Shown: positions 13,889 to 20,214 of the stretch, piece after piece | How positions within the stretch are numbered: position 1 is the first letter of the stretch | How the letters are laid out: every line of letters begins with the position of its first letter | From: JANOYC01 sp031428675 | GTDB taxonomy: Bacteria; Actinomycetota; Actinomycetes; Actinomycetales; Microbacteriaceae | Assembly (NCBI GenBank): GCA_031428675.1 | Contig: JANOYC010000044.1 | Span: 1-20,214 of the forward strand | DNA: 20,214 nucleotides | Reading direction: 5' to 3' | Position numbers and translations under genes: made by a program | The notes under the pieces: generated by a model | What the model was told of the DNA's origin: nothing | What the model saw: only the letters and a program-made list of their open reading frames with translations | Database searches by the model: none

Positions 13889-14143
13889 CTAGAGAAGCGG
13901 GTCGCTCTCGGTTGACCGCCGGGTTACCTTCTCGCCGCTCGCGGGGTCGACCGCCGAACGCTGCGTCGTGACCGACTGGCGCTTGCGTGCCACCAGCACG
14001 AGACCGACGATGAAGACAATCAGCCCGGCCCCCATCAGCAGGTAGCCGACGAGATCGAGGTTGATCCAATCGACCTCGACGTTCAGCGCGAAAGTCAGCA
14101 CCGCGCCGATAACGAACAATACAATTCCGGATCCAATGCTCAT
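13889..14143 (-). CDS. DUF6458-type small membrane protein
   Basis: This 84-residue protein is conserved in actinobacteria but has no known function. It begins MSIGSGIVLFVIGAVLTFAL, with a first membrane helix at about residues 3-19. The family-typical VEVDWINLDLVGYLLMGAG follows, with a second helix at about residues 28-49, and the protein ends in a polar tail containing ARKRQS. The start at 14143 is preferred over an in-frame ATG 33 codons upstream because the added segment is Arg-rich and unlike the family. A TANNNT hexamer also sits 6 nt before this start and there is no Shine-Dalgarno, which fits a leaderless transcript. The gene converges with serA over a shared hairpin and diverges from the unknown protein at 14230. 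Family membership is recalled from the N-terminal pattern, not searched. Confidence 0.88.
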   Translation of the reverse strand: MSIGSGIVLFVIGAVLTFALNVEVDWINLDLVGYLLMGAGLIVFIVGLVLVARKRQSVTTQRSAVDPASGEKVTRRSTESDPLL

Positions 14144-14149
14144 GCGGGA

Positions 14150-14177
14150 ACAGTACCACCGCGAGTGTCGCGGTCTA
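14150..14177 (-). promoter_or_regulatory. Promoter of the DUF6458 gene (leaderless)
   Basis: Reading the minus strand, TAGACC (14177-14172) could be the -35 and TACTGT (14155-14150) the -10, with a 16-nt spacer. The -10 ends 6 nt before the ATG at 14143, so transcription should begin at the start codon. The -35 is a 4/6 match and is the weaker part of the call. Confidence 0.5.
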
Positions 14178-14194
14178 CGAAGCCCGCCACAGCC

Positions 14195-14223
14195 TTGACT
14201 GCGCGAGAAGGTGGGTATATGGT
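14195..14223 (+). promoter_or_regulatory. Consensus promoter with leaderless GTG start
   Basis: TTGACT (14195-14200) and TATGGT (14218-14223) are separated by exactly 17 nt, the best -35/-10 pair in the window. The -10 ends 6 nt before the GTG at 14230, so the mRNA should start on or next to the start codon. It is arranged back-to-back with the DUF6458 promoter, with the two -35 boxes about 18 nt apart. Confidence 0.75.
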
Positions 14224-14229
14224 TCGCGC

Positions 14230-14904
14230 GTGCGCGAGACACCGAGCGGCGGGTCTGTCAGCGGCCGCGGTCGCCGGTGGGGGATTGCGACGCTCGCCGT
14301 TCTGGGCGCGCTCGTTCTTCTTGCTGCCGTATTGGTGGTGAGCGGAGTCGTCATCAATCCGCGTCAGCAATCGATGCTTGACCGCGCCGCTGACATCGAA
14401 CCGCCGGATGGTTTCACAACGAGCCATGAGCCGATCGGCGTCGGCTGGTGCGGGTACTTCCAGTTGTGGTGTGACGAAGCCGAAGTGTTGTGGAGCTACG
14501 CCCCTTCGGACGAATTGACGGACCCCATCGAGATGTGTGCGCCGTTTTTGCAGTGGGCGAAGGAGCAAGGTGTGGAAACGATATTCCTCGCGTCAGATGC
14601 CGAGTGGCCGACGTGGCTTGACGCCGAGATCGTCAGCGAGAGGGAGAAGTCGGGCCCGCAGACATTTGCGGTCGACTCGCCGGCCGCTCGGGACACCTGC
14701 GTCGACGTGGTGACGCATCCGCGACGTGGGGATGACGGGCTCGACAAAGCGATGAACCTCATCGGCGTTCAGCACACTGAGGACAACTACGCGGAAGTGT
14801 TCGTCGCGCGCATCACCGAGGCGAAGTCGCTTCCTGACGGCAATCCCGGCAATGGCTCGGCGTGGACCTTCATGGTGATGGGTGGTCTTCATTCGATCGA
14901 ATAA
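14230..14904 (+). CDS. Membrane-anchored extracytoplasmic protein with four cysteines, unknown function
   Basis: I do not recognise this 224-residue protein. A short basic N-terminus (RGRRWG) is followed by one hydrophobic segment at about residues 19-42. This is either an uncleaved signal anchor or a signal peptide, since no clear lipobox or cleavage site is visible. The rest is soluble and acidic, with Trp-rich patches (GWCGYFQLWCDEAEVLW, EWPTWLD) and four Cys at 74, 81, 103 and 157, enough for two disulfides outside the membrane. GTG at 14230 is the only reasonable start and is placed 6 nt after a consensus -10. The gene is transcribed alone, divergent from DUF6458 and 31 nt ahead of leuB, which has its own -10. 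No enzyme motif is seen; a binding or envelope role is possible but unproven. Confidence 0.8.
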   Translation: MRETPSGGSVSGRGRRWGIATLAVLGALVLLAAVLVVSGVVINPRQQSMLDRAADIEPPDGFTTSHEPIGVGWCGYFQLWCDEAEVLWSYAPSDELTDPIEMCAPFLQWAKEQGVETIFLASDAEWPTWLDAEIVSEREKSGPQTFAVDSPAARDTCVDVVTHPRRGDDGLDKAMNLIGVQHTEDNYAEVFVARITEAKSLPDGNPGNGSAWTFMVMGGLHSIE

Positions 14905-14923
14905 TGGGCCCGTTCGCGCGCGA

Positions 14924-14929
14924 TAACCT
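14924..14929 (+). promoter_or_regulatory. -10 element of leuB (leaderless start)
   Basis: TAACCT fits TANNNT and ends 6 nt before the leuB ATG at 14936, with no Shine-Dalgarno between, so the transcript probably begins at the start codon. No -35 hexamer is recognisable at 16-18 nt, where the end of the preceding gene lies. Confidence 0.5.
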
Positions 14930-14935
14930 GAGTGC

Positions 14936-15988
14936 ATGTCTCGAGTTGTGCGCGTCGCTGTCATCGCTGGCGATGGAATTGGCCCCGAAGTTACGAAAGA
15001 AGCCGTCAAAGTGCTCGGCGCGGTTGCGCCGAGTGGCGTGACGTTCGAGACCACCGCCTTTCCGTTCGGCGCCGGACACTATCTGGCGACCGGCGAGATT
15101 CTGACCGACGCCGACATCGCCGAACTGGCGACATTCGACGCGATTTTGCTCGGCGCGGTTGGCGGCGACCCCCGGGATGCCCGCCTCGCTGGCGGGATCA
15201 TCGAGCGCGGTCTCCTGCTCAAGCTGCGATTCGCTCTGGACCACTACATGAACCTGCGGCCGACGCAGATCTTTCCCGGTGTGGTGAGCCCGCTGGCGAA
15301 CCCTGGCGCTGTCGACTTCGTCGTCGTGCGGGAGGGAACCGAGGGCCCGTATGTGGGAAACGGCGGATCCATTCGCACGGGCACCCCGCACGAAATAGCC
15401 AACGAGGTGTCGGTCAATACTGCCTTCGGAGTCGAACGCCTCGTGCGCGCTGGCTTCGGCACGGCGGCGCGGCGCCGCAACAAGCTCACGCTCGTGCACA
15501 AGACCAACGTGCTCACACACGCTGGCGGCCTCTGGCAGCGCACCGTCGACCGAGTCGCGCTCGAATATCCCGACGTTGCCGTCGACTACCTGCACGTGGA
15601 TGCGGCGACCATCTTCATGGTCACCAACCCGAGCCGCTTCGACACGATCGTCACAGATAATCTGTTCGGAGACATCCTGACCGACCTCGCAGCCGCAATA
15701 AGTGGCGGAATCGGGCTTGCGGCATCCGGAAACATCAACCCAGACGGGGATTTCCCGTCGATGTTCGAGCCAGTACACGGATCGGCCCCCGACATCGCCG
15801 GTCAGTCGATCGCTGATCCAACCGCGGCGATCCTCTCCGTAGCGCTCATGCTCGACCACCTCGGCTTTGCCGACGTGGCGACGCGCGTGACGAGCGCCGT
15901 CGAGGCGGATCTCGGAGCGCGCGGTGACCTGCCCCGATCAACCTCGGCTGTCGGTGACGCGATCGTCACGGCTCTGACGCACAATTAG
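14936..15988 (+). CDS. leuB: 3-isopropylmalate dehydrogenase
   Basis: LeuB oxidatively decarboxylates 3-isopropylmalate to 2-oxoisocaproate with NAD+ and Mg2+/Mn2+, the third step of leucine synthesis. The 350-residue product has the length of the actinobacterial form. Seen: GDGIGPEV at residues 12-19, substrate-binding Arg residues in LLKLRFALDHYMNLRP, REGTEGPYVG, the catalytic Lys in LVHKTNVL, and the iso-dehydrogenase signature beginning NLFGDILTDLAAAISGG at residue 242 with metal-binding Asp residues. NAD preference over NADP is expected from family knowledge. ilvE follows 40 nt downstream, after a small hairpin (15996-16010) without a T-tract, so the two may be co-transcribed. IlvE then aminates the 2-oxoisocaproate LeuB produces. 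leuA and leuCD are not in this window. Confidence 0.97.
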   Translation: MSRVVRVAVIAGDGIGPEVTKEAVKVLGAVAPSGVTFETTAFPFGAGHYLATGEILTDADIAELATFDAILLGAVGGDPRDARLAGGIIERGLLLKLRFALDHYMNLRPTQIFPGVVSPLANPGAVDFVVVREGTEGPYVGNGGSIRTGTPHEIANEVSVNTAFGVERLVRAGFGTAARRRNKLTLVHKTNVLTHAGGLWQRTVDRVALEYPDVAVDYLHVDAATIFMVTNPSRFDTIVTDNLFGDILTDLAAAISGGIGLAASGNINPDGDFPSMFEPVHGSAPDIAGQSIADPTAAILSVALMLDHLGFADVATRVTSAVEADLGARGDLPRSTSAVGDAIVTALTHN

Positions 15989-15995
15989 GTACCAC

Positions 15996-16010
15996 GCTTC
16001 GACGCGAAGC
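15996..16010 (+). other. Small hairpin between leuB and ilvE
   Basis: GCTTCG (15996-16001) and CGAAGC (16005-16010) form a 6-bp stem with loop ACG, 8 nt after the leuB stop and 19 nt before the ilvE start. There is no T-tract, so it is more likely an mRNA-processing or incidental structure than a terminator. The ilvE ribosome binding site GAGAGAG lies just downstream. Confidence 0.4.
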
Positions 16011-16028
16011 ATCGACGAGAGAGCACGA

Positions 16029-17141
16029 ATGCCCATTCAGTTGCAGATGGCCACGCCCGACCTCCATTTCTTGGTGCGCAAGAATCAGGCAGCGAAGAGC
16101 GTCGAGGAGCGCGATGCGCTTCTTGCCAATCCGGGCTTCGGCAAGAACTTCACCGACCACATGGTCGACATCTGCTGGTCGGAGCGCGGAGGGTGGCATC
16201 GCCCACGCGTGCAGCCCTACGGACCAATAGAGCTCGACCCCGCTGCCGCGGTGCTGCACTACGGGCAGGAGGTCTTTGAGGGGCTCAAGGCGTACCGCCA
16301 CGCCGACGGCTCGATCTGGTCGTTCCGTCCCGAGGCCAACGCTGCGCGTATGCAGCGTTCGTCGCGTCGTCTCGCTCTTCCCGAGCTTCCCACCGAGTAC
16401 TTCGTCGACTCGCTCAAACAGCTCATCGCCGTGGATAGTGACTGGGTGCCGTCGGCTCCCGAGACGAGTCTCTACCTTCGTCCGTTCATGTTCGCGAAGG
16501 AGGCGTTCCTCGGCGTTCGGCCCGCGGCGAAGGTGAATTATTACGTGATCGCGAGCCCGGCTGGAGCGTATTTTCCCGGCGGGGTCGCTCCCGTGTCGAT
16601 CTGGCTTTCGACCCACTACTCGCGTGCAGGCAAGGGTGGAACTGGAGCGGCAAAGACCGGCGGTAACTACGCCTCGAGTCTCGTTGCTCAAGCAGAGGCG
16701 TACGACAACGGCTGCGCGCAGGTGCTTTTTCTCGACTCGGTCGAGGGTAAGTACCTCGAAGAACTCGGTGGCATGAACATCGTGCTGGTCTACAAAGACG
16801 GCACCCTCGTCACGCCGAAGAGCGAGAGCATCCTGGAGGGAATCACCCGCGACTCGATCCTCCAGCTCGCGCGTGACCGGGGTCACCCCGTGGTGGAGCG
16901 CCAGGTGTCCCTGCAGGAATGGCGCGACGGCGCTGCGTCGGGCGAGATCACCGAGGTGTTCGCGTGCGGCACGGCCGCGGTCGTGACACCGATCGCGATG
17001 CTCAAGGGCGCCGATTTCAGCATCGGTTCGGCAGACGCTCCCGCTGGCGAACTGACGATGTCGCTACGGCAGGAACTTACCGACATCCAGTACGGCAAGG
17101 CGCCCGACCGACACGACTGGATGATGCGCCTCGACGCCTGA
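16029..17141 (+). CDS. ilvE: Branched-chain amino acid aminotransferase (type II)
   Basis: IlvE transfers the amino group of glutamate to the 2-oxo acids of valine, isoleucine and leucine, the last step of all three pathways. It is a PLP fold-type IV enzyme of 370 residues, matching the longer mammalian/mycobacterial group. The PLP Schiff-base Lys is Lys209 in AAKTGGNYASS. Other family marks are GQEVFEGLKAYR, the LYLRPFMF segment, the cofactor-binding Glu region in LEELGGMNI, and EVFACGTAAVVTPI, which holds the phosphate of PLP. The ATG at 16029 follows GAGAGAG. Its neighbour leuB makes one substrate and ilvD makes the others, so this window holds a complete path from pyruvate to valine. The stretch after its stop (17142-17216) contains a 7-bp inverted repeat but no T-tract. 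Confidence 0.97.
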   Translation: MPIQLQMATPDLHFLVRKNQAAKSVEERDALLANPGFGKNFTDHMVDICWSERGGWHRPRVQPYGPIELDPAAAVLHYGQEVFEGLKAYRHADGSIWSFRPEANAARMQRSSRRLALPELPTEYFVDSLKQLIAVDSDWVPSAPETSLYLRPFMFAKEAFLGVRPAAKVNYYVIASPAGAYFPGGVAPVSIWLSTHYSRAGKGGTGAAKTGGNYASSLVAQAEAYDNGCAQVLFLDSVEGKYLEELGGMNIVLVYKDGTLVTPKSESILEGITRDSILQLARDRGHPVVERQVSLQEWRDGAASGEITEVFACGTAAVVTPIAMLKGADFSIGSADAPAGELTMSLRQELTDIQYGKAPDRHDWMMRLDA

Positions 17142-17167
17142 GCGTCGATCGCGTTATTCGTTCGCGA

Positions 17168-17192
17168 GCACGCCGTCACGCTATGGGCGTGC
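17168..17192 (+). terminator. Weak candidate terminator hairpin after ilvE
   Basis: GCACGCC (17168-17174) and GGCGTGC (17186-17192) form a 7-bp GC-rich stem with an 11-nt loop, 26 nt after the ilvE stop and before the promoter of the next gene. The absence of a T-run makes this uncertain, although termination without a U-tract is common in high-GC actinobacteria. Confidence 0.35.
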
Positions 17193-17216
17193 CCTCTCGG
17201 CCGTGGATAGTGGGCA

Positions 17217-17222
17217 TACAGT
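17217..17222 (+). promoter_or_regulatory. -10 element of the FAH-family gene (leaderless start)
   Basis: TACAGT fits TANNNT and ends 6 nt before the GTG at 17229, again implying a leaderless mRNA. The intervening AGTGGG is too close to the start to serve as a standard Shine-Dalgarno. No clear -35 box is seen. Confidence 0.5.
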
Positions 17223-17228
17223 AGTGGG

Positions 17229-17996
17229 GTGAAGATCGCGCGATTCAGTACCGGTGCAGACCCTCGATATGGCATCGTCGACGGCGACGACCTCGTCGTG
17301 CTGGCGGGTGACCCGCTGTTCAGCGGATTCGACACGACCGACGAGCGCATCCCGCTCGATGACGTGCGACTGCTCGCGCCGGTCATCCCGCGTTCCAAGG
17401 TCGTGTGTGTCGGCCTCAACTATCCTGAGCACAAGGAAGATATGGGCTCGGGCGGGCCAGAGACCCCCCTCATCTTCTTGAAGCCGAACACCTCCATCGT
17501 CGGACCCGGCGACTACATCCAGTTGCCGCCGGTCGAGGGGCGCATCGTGCACGAGGGTGAACTCGCCGTCGTGATCGGCAAGGTTGCCCGTCGCGTCAAG
17601 GCGGAGGATTTCGCCGACTACGTCTTCGGCTACACGATCGCCAATGACGTCACCGCGCGCGACGTAATGCTCAGCGACGGACAGTGGGCTCGAGCGAAGG
17701 GCTACGACACGTTCTGTCCGCTCGGCCCCGTTATCGAGACCGAGCTCGACCCGTCGGGCCTGGAGATCACCACTCACGTCGATGGCGAGAAGCGGCGTCA
17801 TGGCAACACCCGTGACATGTTGCACAGCGTGGGCGAGATCCTCGAGTTTGCATCGGATGTGTGGACCCTGCTTCCGGGTGACGTGATCATCATGGGCACA
17901 CCGGCCGGACTCGGCGGCTTCCACGACGGGCAGACCGTCGATATCACGATCGAGGGAATTGGCACGCTCTCCAATCCCGCCCGCAACCGCGGCTAG
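17229..17996 (+). CDS. Fumarylacetoacetate hydrolase-family enzyme, probable oxaloacetate decarboxylase/acylpyruvase
   Basis: This is a 255-residue metal-dependent FAH-superfamily enzyme. The conserved core starts with VVCVGLNYPEHKEDMG (about 58-73). The divalent-metal ligands are Glu109 and Glu111 in VHEGELAVVIGK and Asp140 in IANDVTARD. The C-terminal LPGDVIIMGTPAGLG is typical. Pipelines often call such proteins 2-hydroxyhepta-2,4-diene-1,7-dioate isomerase, but no aromatic catabolism genes are near. Its position between leuB and gltX matches Cg1458 of Corynebacterium glutamicum, described as a soluble oxaloacetate decarboxylase, and Rv2993c of M. tuberculosis beside gltS. Decarboxylation or tautomerisation of oxaloacetate is therefore my preferred inference. 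The GTG at 17229 seems leaderless. The MFS gene follows after 2 nt, so the two are one unit. Confidence 0.9.
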   Translation: MKIARFSTGADPRYGIVDGDDLVVLAGDPLFSGFDTTDERIPLDDVRLLAPVIPRSKVVCVGLNYPEHKEDMGSGGPETPLIFLKPNTSIVGPGDYIQLPPVEGRIVHEGELAVVIGKVARRVKAEDFADYVFGYTIANDVTARDVMLSDGQWARAKGYDTFCPLGPVIETELDPSGLEITTHVDGEKRRHGNTRDMLHSVGEILEFASDVWTLLPGDVIIMGTPAGLGGFHDGQTVDITIEGIGTLSNPARNRG

Positions 17997-17998
17997 CC

Positions 17999-19231
17999 GT
18001 GCCTGCCCCGGCTGAGCACGACTCGGCGGCACTGGCAGGACTCCAGCGACGGGTGGTGCTATACCTCAGCATCGGTCAGGTGCTCGGGGGTATCGGCCTC
18101 GGATCGACCGTCTCGCTGGGAGCACTGCTCGCCGAAGCCGTCTCTGGCTCTGCGGCCTGGTCGGGGATGGCCGCGACGATGAGCACTCTCGGCGCAGCAA
18201 GCGCCGCAATTCCGCTCGCGTACTTCGCGAAGCGCAAGGGGCGACGACCGGCGTTGAGCGTCGGGGCGTTCGTCGCGGCGCTGGGAACAGCCCTCGCCGT
18301 CGTCGCAGTCGGCGTCGATTCGTTCATTGTGCTCCTGGCGTCGTTCGTCTTGATCGGCTTCGGTCTCGCGGTCGGCCTTCAAGCGCGCTTCGCTGCCGCC
18401 GATCTCGCCTCGAGCGCACATCGAGGCCGCGACCTGTCACTGGTGGTCTGGGCCACCACAATCGGCGCCGTCGCCGGCCCCAACCTGATCGGCCCCGGCG
18501 ATGCGGTCGGAAAACTGATCGGCATGCCGACCCTCACCGGCCCGTACCTGCTGACCTTCGTCGCGTTCGTGGCCGCGGGCATCGTCTACGAGGTGGGGTT
18601 GCGGCCCGACCCGCTCCGATTGCGTCAGCATCTCGACCTCACATCGCATCCTGCCTCGCCCACGGTGGTCGCGGCCCGTCAGCCGGCACGAGCAGCCTTC
18701 GCGATCGCGACGCTGTCGCTCAGCACCGCGACGATGGTCGCCGTGATGGCTATGACGCCCGTGCACTTGCGCGATCACGGCGCGGTCATCTCCGTCATCG
18801 GCCTCGTCATCAGCGTGCACATCGCGGGCATGTACAGCGTCGCGCCGGTGTTTGGAATTCTCGCCGATCACCTCGGCCGCATCCCGACCGTGCTCATCGG
18901 CCAAGTGATCTTCGTCGTCTCTTTGGCGACGCTCGCCGTAGCCGACCAAAGCCAAGTCGCCGTCACCGTCGGGCTGATTCTGCTCGGGTTGGGATGGAGC
19001 GCGTCGACCGTTGCCGCATCCACCCTGCTGACGGAGTCGGTCACGGTTGCTCGCCGAGCGCTCGTCCAGGGGCGCTCCGACCTCATCATGAATCTGACCG
19101 CAGCGACCGCCGGCGCGCTCTCTGGCGTCGTGCTGTCTCTTATCGGCTACAGCGGCCTCGCCCTCGCGGCCGGCGTGCTCGTGCTGTCGGTGTTCGCCTT
19201 CGCGGGAGTGCTGCGCGCGACCGGTCGGTAG
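17999..19231 (+). CDS. Major facilitator superfamily (MFS) transporter
   Basis: This 410-residue polytopic protein is a proton- or solute-coupled MFS carrier with about 12 membrane helices. The loop after helix 2 carries the basic motif-A-like AKRKGRRPALS at about residues 77-87, and the equivalent loop in the second half shows GILADHLGRIP near residue 287. A long polar loop at about residues 205-235 separates the two six-helix halves. The start is GTG 17999, 2 nt after the FAH-enzyme stop, without a recognisable Shine-Dalgarno, so translation probably depends on the upstream gene. The substrate is unknown. In M. tuberculosis an MFS gene (Rv2994) also lies between leuB and gltS, so the neighbourhood is conserved; coupling to an oxaloacetate-type enzyme might hint at an organic acid, which is speculation. 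Its stop codon TAG overlaps the putative -10 of gltX. Confidence 0.93.
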   Translation: MPAPAEHDSAALAGLQRRVVLYLSIGQVLGGIGLGSTVSLGALLAEAVSGSAAWSGMAATMSTLGAASAAIPLAYFAKRKGRRPALSVGAFVAALGTALAVVAVGVDSFIVLLASFVLIGFGLAVGLQARFAAADLASSAHRGRDLSLVVWATTIGAVAGPNLIGPGDAVGKLIGMPTLTGPYLLTFVAFVAAGIVYEVGLRPDPLRLRQHLDLTSHPASPTVVAARQPARAAFAIATLSLSTATMVAVMAMTPVHLRDHGAVISVIGLVISVHIAGMYSVAPVFGILADHLGRIPTVLIGQVIFVVSLATLAVADQSQVAVTVGLILLGLGWSASTVAASTLLTESVTVARRALVQGRSDLIMNLTAATAGALSGVVLSLIGYSGLALAAGVLVLSVFAFAGVLRATGR

Positions 19232-19234
19232 GAT
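19229..19234 (+). promoter_or_regulatory. Candidate -10 element of gltX
   Basis: TAGGAT fits TANNNT, includes the stop codon of the MFS gene and ends 8 nt before the gltX ATG at 19243. No Shine-Dalgarno precedes the ATG, so a leaderless or near-leaderless transcript is likely. No -35 box is recognisable. Confidence 0.45.
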
Positions 19235-19242
19235 TGCCTCCG

Positions 19243-20214
19243 ATGTCTGTCCCATTCTCCGACGCCACGGGCGTCGACGTTCGCGTTCGCTTCTGCCCAT
19301 CGCCGACCGGAACGCCGCACGTCGGCCTCATCCGCACCGCCCTCTTCAATTGGGCGTTCGCGCGTCACAACGGAGGCAAGCTGATCTTCAGAGTGGAAGA
19401 CACGGATGCCGCACGCGACTCCGAGGAGAGCTACCTGCAGCTCCTCGACGCGCTGCAGTGGTTGCGCATCGACTGGGACGAGGGCATCAATGTCGGCGGG
19501 CCACACGGGCCGTACCGTCAATCGCAGCGCTCCGAGATCTATGCCGAGGTGATCGACCGGCTGAAGGCATCCGGACACCTCTATGAAAGTTTCGTCACCG
19601 CCGAGGAGATGGAAGCCCGAAACCTCGCGCAGGAGCGCGACCCGAAGCAGGGCTACGACAACTTCGAGCGTGAGCTGACCGACAACGAGCGGGCCACACT
19701 TCGTGCTCAAGGGCGCGTGCCGGCGCTGCGATTGCGCGTTCCCGACGACGACCTCGGCTTCGACGACCTCGTGCGCGGCGAGATCACGTTTCCCGCCGGG
19801 TCGTTCACCGACTTCGTGGTCGTGCGGCCGAACGGCATCCCGCTGTATACCTTCGTGAACCCCGTTGACGACGCCCTCATGGGCGTCACCCACGTGCTCC
19901 GCGGCGAGGACCTGCTCTCGTCGACCCCGCGACAGATCGCGCTGTACCACGCCCTCGTCGAGATCGGGCTGACGTCATTCGTGCCGCGATTCGGGCACTT
20001 GCCCTATGTGATGGGGGAAGGCAACAAGAAGCTCTCGAAGCGTGATCCGGAGTCGAACCTGTTCCACCACCGTGATCGGGGCTTCGTTCCCGAGGGGCTG
20101 GTCAACTACCTCGCACTCCTTGGCTGGTCGCTCACCCACGATCGTGACGTTTTCACGACGGATGAACTGGTCGCCGCATTCGACGTCACGAGCGTCAACC
20201 CCAACCCGGCCCGC
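19243..20214 (+). CDS. gltX: Glutamyl-tRNA synthetase, 3'-truncated
   Basis: GluRS attaches glutamate to tRNA-Glu. It is a class I synthetase of about 490-500 residues; 324 codons are present and the frame is open to the window end. The HIGH-type motif is HVGL at residues 26-29 within CPSPTGTPHVGLIRTALFNW. FRVEDTD, the KLSKR (KMSKS-type) loop at 263-267 and the Rossmann insert all appear in the usual order. The missing part is the helical anticodon-binding domain. ATG at 19243 puts the HIGH motif at a normal distance from the N-terminus. Because actinobacteria usually lack glutaminyl-tRNA synthetase, this enzyme is expected to charge tRNA-Gln too, corrected by GatCAB; that is family knowledge, not visible here. 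Tandem placement after the FAH enzyme matches the actinobacterial order leuB-FAH-gltX. Confidence 0.97.
   Translation, partial: MSVPFSDATGVDVRVRFCPSPTGTPHVGLIRTALFNWAFARHNGGKLIFRVEDTDAARDSEESYLQLLDALQWLRIDWDEGINVGGPHGPYRQSQRSEIYAEVIDRLKASGHLYESFVTAEEMEARNLAQERDPKQGYDNFERELTDNERATLRAQGRVPALRLRVPDDDLGFDDLVRGEITFPAGSFTDFVVVRPNGIPLYTFVNPVDDALMGVTHVLRGEDLLSSTPRQIALYHALVEIGLTSFVPRFGHLPYVMGEGNKKLSKRDPESNLFHHRDRGFVPEGLVNYLALLGWSLTHDRDVFTTDELVAAFDVTSVNPNPAR

Noticed and set aside
14144..14242. N-terminal extension of the DUF6458 protein from an ATG at 14242
   Set aside because: The extra 33 residues are Arg-rich, unlike the family start MSIG, and would overlap the divergent gene and its promoter.
1..20214. 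CRISPR arrays, tRNA or rRNA genes, insertion sequences, prophage or defence genes
   Set aside because: I read for direct repeats with spacers, cloverleaf-like segments and transposase motifs and found none; every long gene is metabolic, regulatory, transport or an unknown membrane protein.

Overview
This window is a high-GC (by eye a little over 60 %), densely coding segment of a chromosome that looks like a member of the Actinomycetota, most likely order Micrococcales, family Microbacteriaceae. The evidence is the gene order ilvD-ilvB-ilvN-ilvC-(membrane proteins)-serA-leuB-ilvE-FAH-MFS-gltX, which recurs with variations in Corynebacterium and Mycobacterium, together with a DUF6458-type small membrane protein, frequent GTG starts, and several genes whose start codon lies only 6-8 nt behind a TANNNT -10 hexamer, suggesting leaderless mRNAs. 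Family-level placement is an inference. No mobile element, CRISPR array, rRNA or tRNA was found.

Layout. (1) 1-2840: end of a catabolic operon with a 5'-truncated aldehyde dehydrogenase, an SDR dehydrogenase and a FadR-type GntR regulator, packed with 27-nt and -1-nt spacings. The pair resembles the dehydrogenases beside glnA4/puuD-like genes for gamma-glutamylated amine breakdown in actinobacteria. (2) 2898-3530: two small membrane-protein genes on the minus strand. (3) 3571-3627: an imperfect palindrome in the divergent intergenic region. (4) 3684-5932: otsA-otsB, trehalose synthesis through trehalose-6-phosphate, with overlapping start and stop. (5) 6001-11184: ilvD, ilvB, ilvN, ilvC, the first three common steps of valine/isoleucine synthesis. 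(6) 11204-11289: a second, unrelated long palindrome, then two overlapping genes for three-TM membrane proteins. (7) 12206-13798: serA, followed by a strong hairpin terminator. (8) 13889-14904: a DUF6458 gene (minus) and an unrecognised secreted or membrane-anchored protein (plus), divergent from a compact double promoter. (9) 14936-17141: leuB and ilvE. (10) 17229-20214: an FAH-family enzyme syntenic with corynebacterial oxaloacetate decarboxylase Cg1458, an MFS transporter, and gltX, which runs off the end.

Functionally, IlvBN, IlvC, IlvD and IlvE form a complete route from pyruvate/2-oxobutyrate to valine/isoleucine. LeuB and IlvE contribute the late leucine steps, while leuA and leuCD must lie elsewhere. 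SerA opens serine synthesis and GltX supplies Glu-tRNA. The most interesting unexplained signals are the two intergenic palindromes, the repeated leaderless-promoter architecture, an enrichment of the hexamer GGATGC/GCATCC, and a few uncharacterised membrane proteins. I found no convincing novel multi-gene system; most of the window is conserved housekeeping metabolism.
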